Source: G965200765 sp965200765 (GTDB lineage Bacteria; Pseudomonadota; Gammaproteobacteria; Arenicellales; JAJDZL01). From it: DNA of 64,000 nt. Shown in pieces: positions 54,844 through 63,150 of this stretch (positions are counted from its first letter, which is position 1; each line of letters starts with the position of its first letter). The translations under genes were made by a program, and so were the position numbers. The stretch is taken from positions 2,294,001 through 2,358,000 of the forward strand of contig OZ241380.1 of assembly GCA_965200765.1 (NCBI GenBank), given 5' to 3'. The notes below the pieces were generated by a model that saw only the letters and a list, made by a program, of their open reading frames with translations, was not told the origin of the DNA and did no database searches.

Positions 54844-55475
54844 AACGTAGTTTGCTTTTGGCAATACTTTTTTGGTCTGCATTGTGTTATTCCCAAACAA
54901 CCATTGAATTCTCAACCCAGATGCCTTCTGAAATCGAGAATCAAGCCCAACACAGTTCAGTTGACTGGGGTTTGACTATTGACGAATGGTCAAGATTAGA
55001 AAATCTCGAACAACAATACAGTGGACTAGTCTCGTCGGAAATCAGTCCGCTCGAATGGCTAGGTATATTTGCTGATTCTCCAACCGACAGGAAACGCTAT
55101 GCCGAAATGCTTGCAAATAGACAAATGAAAGTTCTGGATTCAATCACAAAATTTGAATCGGCATACATCGATGCAATTCAAACTCTCATCGCCAGGAAAG
55201 GAAGTTCTCAAGTCGGCAAGAGAATTATGCTCGTCACCCCGTTCGCCTGCGAACAGGAATCATGCCGGAAGAACTTAAGCGAAGCTCTGCAACATGCACA
55301 AAACGGTGGAACAGTGAACATTTACATTCAAGAGCCAACTACCGAGGCACAAATGCGCTACTGGTTGGCAGTGCATCGCATTCCACTTCAACTGATTCGT
55401 GATAGACGCATATCAGTCAGTAACTTGAACAGCATCAATTCTGATTTGCACAGTGGTATCTTTCCACAGAATTAA
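54840..55475 (+). CDS. TIGR03759-family conjugative element protein
   Basis: A 211-residue exported protein with a signal peptide (MKRSLLLAILFWSALCYSQ). The family pattern is DWGLTIDEWSRLENLEQQYSGL..SPLEWLGIFADSPTDRKRYAEMLA, then a thioredoxin-like end part RIMLVTPFACEQESCRKNL. It marks the start of the mating-pore genes in PFGI-1-class elements. The biochemical role is unknown. In related elements a lytic transglycosylase and traD follow; here they do not. Confidence 0.8.
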   Translation: MKRSLLLAILFWSALCYSQTTIEFSTQMPSEIENQAQHSSVDWGLTIDEWSRLENLEQQYSGLVSSEISPLEWLGIFADSPTDRKRYAEMLANRQMKVLDSITKFESAYIDAIQTLIARKGSSQVGKRIMLVTPFACEQESCRKNLSEALQHAQNGGTVNIYIQEPTTEAQMRYWLAVHRIPLQLIRDRRISVSNLNSINSDLHSGIFPQN

Positions 55476-55548
55476 GGGAAATAAATACCTTCAGTCGAAA
55501 ATCTAATTTTTCAAGACATGGTGCAGTAGTTGATTTATATAGACATCC

Positions 55549-55938
55549 ATGTCCAAAAAAAGCAGGAAAATTTCATGGTTCGTACTTCTGTTCACTAGTC
55601 TTAGTGCATGTACGAGCGTACCGTCTGGCAGTGAATCGGCAAATGAGATTGTCGTCGCCAAACCAGTTCAGTACGCCGACGGTTCTGATGGCTCTATCAA
55701 GCGAGCGAATTCGAGTGAGAAGCAAACTCTAGTTCGTCTTCTACGGCAACTGCACGAGTTGGACAATCTAATTTCAGAAGCTGATAAAAACGCGAACCCT
55801 GATGCACGGATTAAATTCGATTACAACCGTCTTCGGTATGACCTGCTAGTGATTATGAATGGTATCAGTGCACATGTGGACAGACCTGATTATACCCCTA
55901 GAACTCTGGAACAAATTCCTGGCGATTATAGAGACTAA
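55549..55938 (+). CDS. RAQPRD-family lipoprotein of conjugative elements
   Basis: A 129-residue lipoprotein (lipobox LSAC, Cys about residue 21). The conserved part EKQTLVRLLRQLHELDNLISEADKNANPDARIKFDYNRLRYDLLVIMNGISAHVDRPDYTPRTLEQIPGDYR fits the RAQPRD family, though the name motif itself reads KNANPDARIK here. It is a standard mating-pore component of unknown function and precedes the TIGR03758 gene by 2 nt. Confidence 0.78.
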   Translation: MSKKSRKISWFVLLFTSLSACTSVPSGSESANEIVVAKPVQYADGSDGSIKRANSSEKQTLVRLLRQLHELDNLISEADKNANPDARIKFDYNRLRYDLLVIMNGISAHVDRPDYTPRTLEQIPGDYRD

Positions 55939-55940
55939 TC

Positions 55941-56153
55941 ATGGAATTAGGGAACTCATTCAATACTGATTACCTAAGATCAGCAATTGTTGGACTAATA
56001 TCGGCAACTGCAATCTTATGGTGGATCTGGACAGTCTTGGCCTGTTTACGACGACTACGGGAAAACGAACTAAGCTTTCTCGGACTACTGGCGGAATCGG
56101 GACGTTCACTCCTGACAACATTATCCATCTTAACAATTATTGCATTCTTGTAG
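55941..56153 (+). CDS. TIGR03758-family (DUF3262) small membrane protein
   Basis: A 70-residue protein with two hydrophobic helices (AIVGLISATAILWWIWTVLACL and LLTTLSILTIIAFL). Size, order after RAQPRD and the WWIWTVLA pattern match the DUF3262 proteins of PFGI-1-class elements. It overlaps the next gene by 14 nt in track or abuts it if the ATG at 56155 is used. Confidence 0.7.
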   Translation: MELGNSFNTDYLRSAIVGLISATAILWWIWTVLACLRRLRENELSFLGLLAESGRSLLTTLSILTIIAFL

Positions 56154-56154
56154 C

Positions 56155-56553
56155 ATGAAACAGATTATCTCGAACCTTTACGATCGATTTTGCTATCTAA
56201 ATTTTCTGTTGGCGTTTGGCATCCTGTCGCTGTTGACCTCAAATTCAAGTATGGCCCAAAAAGTACTGCCTGAGCCACCAAAATTGGGAAACCAAACATT
56301 TGATGCCAGCAATCCCATTGACTACATTGTCGGAGGTATCCGATATGTGATTTTTCTCGGATTGACAATCGTGGTTGTATTGGCAATTCTGGCATTTTCA
56401 GGCGGATTGATTTCTGAAGTCAATCAAGCTCGCAGAAACGGAGAATGGGGACGATTCACTGTATTTTTCGGTGCCGGGTTGCTAGTCATTGTTGTAGTGA
56501 TCTTTGGTGCTTGGTGGGGTTCTACACGTTTAAGCGAGATTATTGACACCTAA
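56155..56553 (+). CDS. TIGR03745-family membrane protein
   Basis: A small exported membrane protein. The frame is open from 56140, but the ATG at 56155 (MKQIISNLYDRFCYLNF) follows the previous stop directly. A signal segment (FLLAFGILSLLTSNSSMAQ) is followed by LPEPPKLGNQTFDASNPIDYIVGGIRYVIFLGLTIVVVLAILAF and a second membrane helix, as in TIGR03745 proteins. VirB2/VirB3-like pore function is possible but unproven. Confidence 0.72.
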   Translation: MKQIISNLYDRFCYLNFLLAFGILSLLTSNSSMAQKVLPEPPKLGNQTFDASNPIDYIVGGIRYVIFLGLTIVVVLAILAFSGGLISEVNQARRNGEWGRFTVFFGAGLLVIVVVIFGAWWGSTRLSEIIDT

Positions 56554-56903
56554 TGGCACTTCAACCATGCGACCAACTAGATTACGAAACACCGCTATAC
56601 CAAAGCTGTGGCACCACCGAATTGTCATCCATTACTACGATTGCAGGCATATTGTGGCTACCCCAATCTGCTCTGATCGGCATATTTGTACTTGATGGAA
56701 TTCATGCCTTGTTTCTGGGATTCGCCATATTTGTCGCCGGTACCATCGCTTCGGTTGTTTGCCTTGCTAAAGCCATCAAGAAAATTAAAGCAGGCAAACC
56801 TGAAGGTTGGTACGCTCGCGCATTTTTCTGCATACTCTGCAAACACTACGACCTGGACCTAATCTACAAATCCGGACGATGGAGCACAGAAAGGGGTATT
56901 TGA
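56553..56903 (+). CDS. TIGR03750-family membrane protein
   Basis: A 116-residue protein with two membrane segments, the first around ALIGIFVLDGIHALFLGFAIFVAGTIASVVCLAKAI, then a soluble C terminus (KPEGWYARAFFCILCKHY). Its N terminus with YQSCGTTELSSI fits the TIGR03750 family, which has VirB3-like topology and always precedes the VirB8-like TIGR03746 gene. Start ATG overlaps the stop of the previous gene by one base. Confidence 0.7.
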   Translation: MALQPCDQLDYETPLYQSCGTTELSSITTIAGILWLPQSALIGIFVLDGIHALFLGFAIFVAGTIASVVCLAKAIKKIKAGKPEGWYARAFFCILCKHYDLDLIYKSGRWSTERGI

Positions 56904-56906
56904 TCC

Positions 56907-57539
56907 ATGGCTCGATACGTACATGCAGATGCAAATCTATACGATCACATTCGAACACTTCGAGTGGTTTCGATTACCTTGTCTCTTGGACTGATGATTA
57001 CGATGTATGGCTGGCACCAAGCGTCGCGTAACCAGCGTATCAGCATACCGCCGGATATTCGCTACGGTAGCGAAGTTACACTAAACACCATTCATCCTTG
57101 GGAGGTTTACAACTTCGCAGGATACATTTGGCAACAACTGAACAGATGCCCTACCGATTGTCTGAAGGACTATTCATCCAACCTTGACCGATTGACTTCA
57201 TTTCTCACACCTGAGTTCAAAGTATGGCTAACGAATGAAAGCAAAAATCGAACGTCAGAACTACGAGGTCGAACAAGATACATTCTGCCGTCTGTCGGAG
57301 CCACCTATGTCGATTCTGTATATGGAGAAACGGGGAATTCATGGACTGTATTGCTGGAAGTTGATCTTCACGAACACATTGGTGGTGTAGAAGTGAAAAC
57401 AGTGCAGATCAAATACTACATCCGAGTGATTCGGCGACGGATTGATCCAGAATTCAATCCTTGGGGGTTGTTGCTCGACACCATGCCCTATCCCCCCGAG
57501 CGAATACTGAAATCCGCTTCCAAAGACCAAATTTCATAG
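56907..57539 (+). CDS. TIGR03746-family VirB8-like protein
   Basis: A 210-residue bitopic protein: short cytoplasmic part (MARYVHADANLYDHIRTLR), one membrane helix, and a periplasmic domain. PPDIRYGSEVTLNTIHPWEVYNFAGYIWQQLNRCPTDCLKDYSSNLDRLTSFLTPEF and VEVKTVQIKYYIRVIRRRIDPEFNPWGLLLD match the family closely. In mating pores this component bridges inner membrane and core complex. Confidence 0.85.
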   Translation: MARYVHADANLYDHIRTLRVVSITLSLGLMITMYGWHQASRNQRISIPPDIRYGSEVTLNTIHPWEVYNFAGYIWQQLNRCPTDCLKDYSSNLDRLTSFLTPEFKVWLTNESKNRTSELRGRTRYILPSVGATYVDSVYGETGNSWTVLLEVDLHEHIGGVEVKTVQIKYYIRVIRRRIDPEFNPWGLLLDTMPYPPERILKSASKDQIS

Positions 57540-57583
57540 TGCTTCACATACAGCCGATCCTTTCATACATCAGAGAACAATTA

Positions 57584-58507
57584 ATGATTTGCACAAGTTC
57601 ATCTTCAACACCGAAAATACTGACAGTCGATGCTTCTGCTCGGCAGTTTGCTTCAGAAAATTTCCACAACAATCCGAAGCACGTGGGCTACAAGACCAAG
57701 AAAAATGTTTCGTCTCCTAACCCGCTACTTGAAGCGCTTCGTCGAGTTGCCATTACATTATGGCTTGCATGGATGTTCAAAGCAGCACATGCAAGCACGG
57801 TTACCTATCAGTGGTCCCAGTTTCCATTGCCACTCAATTTGAAAGTTGGGGTTGAGCAGAATATCCATATTCCACAAGCAATTAACATCAGAGTTGGCGT
57901 ACCTAGCAGTCTTGCTGATAAGCTTGAAACAGAAATCATCGGAAACCATCTTTGGGTCAAAGCTACAGAATACTTCCCGGATACTCGATTGATTGTGGTT
58001 GCACAACCCTTAGGCACGATGATTCTTCAGGTTAGAGCCAATGAATTTGCTGTCCCAGTTGGCCCAATTTTCATTGAATCAAAATCAAAAGAAAGCCCGT
58101 CTTCCAAGACTTCCGAACAATATGGCTTCATCACATTAACTCGTTGGGTTATTCAGCAACTGTACGCCCCAGAGCGGTTGTTGAAAGATATTGCAGGAGT
58201 TTCAAGAGTCGAAGTAAATCAATCTCCGGTCAATATTTTTCGTTGCGGAGCAAGAGTACCTACTCTCTGCGGAGGTGCTGTCAGAGCAACAGCAATAGCA
58301 AGTTGGCGCTCCCTGAATCATTATGCTACTGCTGTGCAAATCACAAACAATTTGGATGTTTCCATAATCCTTGACCCAAGAGAATTAGTCGGTAGATGGA
58401 GAACTGCAGCATTTGTCCATAGCAGGCTTGGACCATCCGGTCACATTGATGACAGTACTGTCCTCGTTCTAATTTCCGATCAACCCTACTTCACTTCGAT
58501 TCGGTGA
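57584..58507 (+). CDS. TIGR03749-family periplasmic protein (VirB9-like position)
   Basis: A 307-residue exported protein. I use ATG 57584 (MICTSSSSTPK), after AGAG; the frame open upstream overlaps the previous gene. A hydrophobic segment (VAITLWLAWMFKAAHAS, about 49-65) looks like a signal peptide with an unusually long N-region. Then TYQWSQFPLPLNLKVGVEQNIHIPQAINIRVGVPSSLADKLE, as in the TIGR03749 family. Position suggests the VirB9-like role in the pore core. Confidence 0.75.
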   Translation: MICTSSSSTPKILTVDASARQFASENFHNNPKHVGYKTKKNVSSPNPLLEALRRVAITLWLAWMFKAAHASTVTYQWSQFPLPLNLKVGVEQNIHIPQAINIRVGVPSSLADKLETEIIGNHLWVKATEYFPDTRLIVVAQPLGTMILQVRANEFAVPVGPIFIESKSKESPSSKTSEQYGFITLTRWVIQQLYAPERLLKDIAGVSRVEVNQSPVNIFRCGARVPTLCGGAVRATAIASWRSLNHYATAVQITNNLDVSIILDPRELVGRWRTAAFVHSRLGPSGHIDDSTVLVLISDQPYFTSIR

Positions 58508-58513
58508 GCATTC

Positions 58514-59827
58514 ATGAAGCGCCAAGTATTCTTGATATTTCTAGCCATTGTCTTGGTAGGTATCACGGTCTGGTTCGTGTCACCAGACGATACTACCAAA
58601 TTAATTGAAATGGCTTCAACCGAAACAGAACATCAGCGAGATGCTGAACTGAATCAAGCTGATCGGGACAGTGCAGCTGAAGAAGTACGAGCCTTTGCTA
58701 CCAAAATTTCCAACGTTGAAAAGACAGTGGAAAGTAACTTCCAGCGCAACCAGCAAGCAAGAGAACAACTTCGATCTGAATTTGATGAGTCCATGACCTC
58801 CGTTCAGGAGGCTATGCATGAATTATCAAACCAGCAGTCAGTGGATAATTTGTACATTGCAATTGAGCAACTAATTGTTCGAGTGGACCGACTTGAATCG
58901 ATGCAACTACAAGAATCAGTTGCTGAAGTCAGTCAAAGTCAAGCCCCAATCATTTGGCGCACTTCAATTGACTCCACCCAGTCTTTGGAAAGCGAATACC
59001 CGTTACATGAAACTGATCAAGAGTTGATTCCGGCATCATACGCTAACGTCGACATTAGAGAAAATGCTAACGATACACCGGAGTCAAACAGTCCTGCCTA
59101 TACGATTCCACCCACTACTACGCTACTAAATGGTGTTGCTCTGACTGCTTTAGTGGGGCGCATTCCCATTAACGGTCGGCTGGAAGATCCGTGGCGGTTC
59201 AAATTAATTACAAGCATGGATAATCTGGCAGCAAACGGACATAGAATTCCTGAACTTGCTGGCATGCTGTGGTCCGGAACTGCCAGAGGAGATCTAACTC
59301 TGTCGTGTATTTCCGGGAACGTCGACACAGCAACATTCATTTTTCGCGATGGCACGATTCAAACTGTTAGAAAAGATGCGAGCGCTGAAAATTTAGGTGG
59401 TGGACTAGGGTGGATTTCCGATGATCGCGGCAACCCTTGCATTTTGGGCGAAGTGAAATCAAATGCCTTGCGATCGCTGGCACGCTCTACAACCCTGAGC
59501 ACACTAGGGGCAACCGCTTCCGCGCTTGCTGATGCCCAAGCGACTACTTCTTTGAATTCATCAGGGGAAAATGTTGCGCAATCAATCACCGGCGACATTG
59601 ACAATTTTGTCCTCGGACGCGCAGTGGAAGAAGCAATCTCTGAATCAAACAGATGGATGCAGAGCCGATACCAAAATGCTTTTGATGCGGTTTATTTACC
59701 AGCCGGGCATCCTGTCGCTATTCATATTGAACACACCATTGAAATCAATCAGGATCCTCAGGGTCGAAAGGTGCAATACCTTGACAATAGTCAGTCAGAA
59801 TCTAGTCGTCTTGGTGGTCTTGATTAG
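58514..59827 (+). CDS. TIGR03752-family VirB10/TraB-like protein
   Basis: A 437-residue protein with an N-terminal membrane anchor (VFLIFLAIVLVGITVWFVS), a coiled coil (about 45-140), a Pro/Thr-rich linker (SPAYTIPPTTTLL) and a C-terminal beta domain with LLNGVALTALVGRIPINGRLEDPWRFKLI, ELAGMLWSGTARGDLTLSCISGNV and DDRGNPCILGEVKSN. This layout is that of TraB/VirB10, which spans both membranes and senses ATP use. It follows the TIGR03749 gene by 6 nt. Confidence 0.85.
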   Translation: MKRQVFLIFLAIVLVGITVWFVSPDDTTKLIEMASTETEHQRDAELNQADRDSAAEEVRAFATKISNVEKTVESNFQRNQQAREQLRSEFDESMTSVQEAMHELSNQQSVDNLYIAIEQLIVRVDRLESMQLQESVAEVSQSQAPIIWRTSIDSTQSLESEYPLHETDQELIPASYANVDIRENANDTPESNSPAYTIPPTTTLLNGVALTALVGRIPINGRLEDPWRFKLITSMDNLAANGHRIPELAGMLWSGTARGDLTLSCISGNVDTATFIFRDGTIQTVRKDASAENLGGGLGWISDDRGNPCILGEVKSNALRSLARSTTLSTLGATASALADAQATTSLNSSGENVAQSITGDIDNFVLGRAVEEAISESNRWMQSRYQNAFDAVYLPAGHPVAIHIEHTIEINQDPQGRKVQYLDNSQSESSRLGGLD

Positions 59828-60173
59828 TGCCGTACTGACCGTAGCATCTTGTACGGGTCAGTCTGCGGGAAAGTCGCCAATACCAAACACCGGGCCGACG
59901 ATATCCGAGATATACCAACAACACATGGGAAGCATTGACAGGTCTCATTCCATTAGACGTCGACTACCACAGGGCAGTACTAGTCTGCATGGGTACACCA
60001 GACAAGCTTTCAATGAATTGAACACACTTTTCCCCCGTTTGCCGAATCCAACCATCATTATTTACGTCTTCCCCCACTTATCGGCTGAGCGTACTCCCAT
60101 TCCAGGCTATTCCACAATGTTTCAAATGTATGAACGAGTTGAATATGCACTTCCGGGAGAAACAACGGAATGA
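59781..60173 (+). CDS. TIGR03751-family conjugative transfer lipoprotein
   Basis: A 130-residue lipoprotein (lipobox VASC, Cys about residue 24), probably a VirB7-like pore lipoprotein. The end part TISEIYQQHMGSIDRSHSIRRRLP, GYTRQAFNELNTLFPRLPNPTIIIYVFPHLSAERTPIPGYSTMFQMYERVEYALPGE is diagnostic for the family. I choose TTG at 59781, which follows AAAGGTG by 7 nt and lies inside the end of the TIGR03752 gene (47-nt overlap). Upstream codons only restate the overlapping gene. Confidence 0.85.
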   Translation: MTIVSQNLVVLVVLISAVLTVASCTGQSAGKSPIPNTGPTISEIYQQHMGSIDRSHSIRRRLPQGSTSLHGYTRQAFNELNTLFPRLPNPTIIIYVFPHLSAERTPIPGYSTMFQMYERVEYALPGETTE

Positions 60174-60207
60174 AAACAGTAGCGGGGACACTATACAAGG
60201 ATTGAAC

Positions 60208-63090
60208 ATGACAGCAAATCAAACTGGCTTCAAGGCAATATTGGACAACTTTTTTCCTAGTTCCAATTCAAGGATTACCGAAAAGGCGAAATCAGAGATT
60301 TTGCACGAAGATTTGCCTCGTACTGTTTGGGACGGGGAAAATTGCAAACCGTTGACAGTGGAACAGTATCTTGAACCACAATTACATCCTCAACAGGCCT
60401 ACAAATCCATTGTTGCCAATACTCGCTCATTTACCGAATTACTTGCCCCAAGAATCGACTTGGGAAACGGCAGAATTTGCTTGCAAGACTTGTCCAGCAT
60501 GGGGCGCGTTTTCAATGTTGTAGGCACAAACACAGAAGCGCGAACACCTGAATCGATACAGGCTTTAAGTGAAAAGGTTGTACACGCGATATCTCAAGTC
60601 GTACCCCAAAATGCGCACAACCCCTGGATTATGCAATGGTTTGTTCAAGACAATAGCAAAGCATACTTCAAGAAACTGATACAACAAATACAATCTTATG
60701 CGGCACCACCATATCGCGATTCGGCTTACTCGATCCAATGGTTGAAAGATCTTACTGAGCACTTTTCCGACTTGACTGAACCCAAAGGCTTATTTGAAGA
60801 TCCAAACTCTATCAGCGGACATTGGCGCGGAAGAAACCGCATAGTACGTCTGTTCATCTGGAAAACCTCAGTGTCCAGGCGACCTGAAGACGAGAACAGT
60901 CTTGACCAAATCTGCGAACAACTTCGAGGGGCATTCGCACAAGCCGAAACGCAGATTGTTCAAGGTAGTGCTGCTGAACTGTATGAATGGCTGACTCTGT
61001 GGTTTGTTCCGAAACCGGACCCAGAATCGGGTTGCGCCAATACACTTGACCTGCTGGAGAAATATCCTTGGAAACTGAATGACTTGGATTCATCGCTTGC
61101 ACTGATATCGAACGATGCACGCGTAGATTTAGGACGAGCATCGTTACATGGTGTAGCACCTTGGACTTGGAAAAGACCGGGAATCTGGTGGTTCCGTGGC
61201 TATCCAAGCAGATTTCTCACAATGGATAACCTTACCGGCGAACCTGAAATCGGACACTTGACCGCCGAGCGGGCATTCGGTAATTCCATCAGCACACTTT
61301 GGGATTGGATGCCGGAAAATGCTATTTGGTCAATGACAATTGTATTTACACCACAAGCCGAAATTCAAGAAAAGATTTCAAGGGTAAACAGAAATTCTGT
61401 TGGCGATGACCCGTCGGCTTTGGAAAAACGACGACTTGCCAATCTTGCACTCGGAGAAATTGCTCGGGGCAATCCGATTTTTCGCGTTTTTTGCGGAATA
61501 TTCTTGTTCGGTTCGGATTTGGCCGACTTGAACAAAAAAACTGAATCGGTTTTGAGTTTCCTATCCGCTCACCAACTCCGCATGATTGCTCCCCGTTATG
61601 ACCCGATTGCTCTTGACAGCTATGTCCGTGCACTGCCTTTCGGATACGACCCGCACCAAGACCAACGAATCTTCGCACGTAGAGCGAGGATGTGGTACAC
61701 AAGTCATATAGCACGCATGGTGCCAGTTTACGGACGATCCAGAGGAACCGGGAAGCCAGGTATCTTATTGTTCAATCGAGGAGCTGAACCACTGCTATTT
61801 GATCTGTTGAATCCGGTTGACAGGGCCAAGAATGCACATTCTTTGATATTAGGCCCGACTGGGTCAGGAAAAACTGCCCTTCTAATCTATTTTCTGTTGC
61901 ACTCAATTGCGGTCCATCGTCCCAGAATCTATCTAATTACAGCTCTACCCACATTCGGCTTGCTCGCCGATCACTGTGAGAAATTGGGTTTAAATATTCA
62001 CCGAGTGAAAATCGACGGTGTCAGCAAAGTTTCGCTACCGCCATTTGCAAATGCACAAAAACTACTAGACTCAAGCACCGACAAGGCAGACCGTCCCAAT
62101 GAACAGTTCGATTCTGGTGACTTGATAAACAGGGATCTGCTTGGTGAAATGGAAATACAGGCTCGCCTGATGATCACGGGAGGTAATCGTCACGATGAAC
62201 AAAAACTTCGCCGGGATGATCTCAACATGATACGGACGGCCATCACCGATGCCGCCATGTTGTCAAAATCAGACAATCGCGAACACACTTTGACGCGAGA
62301 TGTTGTGGCCGCACTCAGAAACCTGTCGAATAGTTCCACAGAGACCGGTCAGCAATTGGCTGCGGAGCAACATACCCGAGCTGCCCGTATGGCCAGTTCC
62401 ATGAATCTGTTTTGCACCGGATTAAACGGTCAGTTATTTGACCAAGAAGGCGAATTATGGCCAGAAGCCGATATTACCTTGGTTGAACTGGACCTTCTGG
62501 CAAGAAAGGGGTACGAAGATCGGCTAGCAGTGGCCCTAACCGGATTATTTGGAATGATCAATAATCGAGTCGAAGCTGAGCAATATACGGAAAGACAAAC
62601 AGTTGTTGTTATTGATGAGGCTCACATTCTTCTGCAAAATCCTCTTGTTTCGCCCTACATCAATCGAATTTCGGCAACTTGGCGAACATTCGGCGCATGG
62701 TTGTGGACAGCAACTCAAAATCTTCGACAAATTCCGGTGGAGGCGAAGGAATTGCTGAATCAACCAGAATGGTGGTTTTGTCTTTCAGTGGATAGAGATG
62801 AAATCGAACAAATCGGACGATTTAAAACACTGTCCACGGAGCAAGTGGCACTCTTGCACACATTGCGGAAAGCTCCCGGACTATATACCGAAGGTTCTGT
62901 AATCTCAACCAATTTAACCGCCATTTTTCGCAATGTACCACCAGCAATCGCACTCGCGTTGGCACAAACTGAAAAAGGCGAACGCGCCCAGCGAGCGCAA
63001 TTGATGAAGAAATACAACATCTCGGAAATTGATGCGGCATATCGCATTGCTGATGAGATTCGCAAAAATCGGCGCGGTTCCGCAACGTAG
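60208..63090 (+). CDS. TIGR03744-family conjugative transfer ATPase (VirB4-like)
   Basis: A 960-residue ATPase. N-terminal half: RGRNRIVRLFIWKTSV, RPGIWWFRGYPSRFLTMDNLTG; the C-terminal RecA-like domain has Walker A ILGPTGSGKTALL (about 547-559) and Walker B VVVIDEAHILLQN (about 797-809), with TATQNLRQIP as the sensor stretch. ATG 60208 has AAGGA at 60197-60201; a Met 26 codons upstream overlaps the lipoprotein gene. It energises pore assembly and substrate transfer. Confidence 0.93.
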   Translation: MTANQTGFKAILDNFFPSSNSRITEKAKSEILHEDLPRTVWDGENCKPLTVEQYLEPQLHPQQAYKSIVANTRSFTELLAPRIDLGNGRICLQDLSSMGRVFNVVGTNTEARTPESIQALSEKVVHAISQVVPQNAHNPWIMQWFVQDNSKAYFKKLIQQIQSYAAPPYRDSAYSIQWLKDLTEHFSDLTEPKGLFEDPNSISGHWRGRNRIVRLFIWKTSVSRRPEDENSLDQICEQLRGAFAQAETQIVQGSAAELYEWLTLWFVPKPDPESGCANTLDLLEKYPWKLNDLDSSLALISNDARVDLGRASLHGVAPWTWKRPGIWWFRGYPSRFLTMDNLTGEPEIGHLTAERAFGNSISTLWDWMPENAIWSMTIVFTPQAEIQEKISRVNRNSVGDDPSALEKRRLANLALGEIARGNPIFRVFCGIFLFGSDLADLNKKTESVLSFLSAHQLRMIAPRYDPIALDSYVRALPFGYDPHQDQRIFARRARMWYTSHIARMVPVYGRSRGTGKPGILLFNRGAEPLLFDLLNPVDRAKNAHSLILGPTGSGKTALLIYFLLHSIAVHRPRIYLITALPTFGLLADHCEKLGLNIHRVKIDGVSKVSLPPFANAQKLLDSSTDKADRPNEQFDSGDLINRDLLGEMEIQARLMITGGNRHDEQKLRRDDLNMIRTAITDAAMLSKSDNREHTLTRDVVAALRNLSNSSTETGQQLAAEQHTRAARMASSMNLFCTGLNGQLFDQEGELWPEADITLVELDLLARKGYEDRLAVALTGLFGMINNRVEAEQYTERQTVVVIDEAHILLQNPLVSPYINRISATWRTFGAWLWTATQNLRQIPVEAKELLNQPEWWFCLSVDRDEIEQIGRFKTLSTEQVALLHTLRKAPGLYTEGSVISTNLTAIFRNVPPAIALALAQTEKGERAQRAQLMKKYNISEIDAAYRIADEIRKNRRGSAT

Positions 63091-63150
63091 TGTTTCGTGA
63101 CGGATACAAACACACGCAAATTAGACCAAAATTTCAACTCGGTTTTCTAC

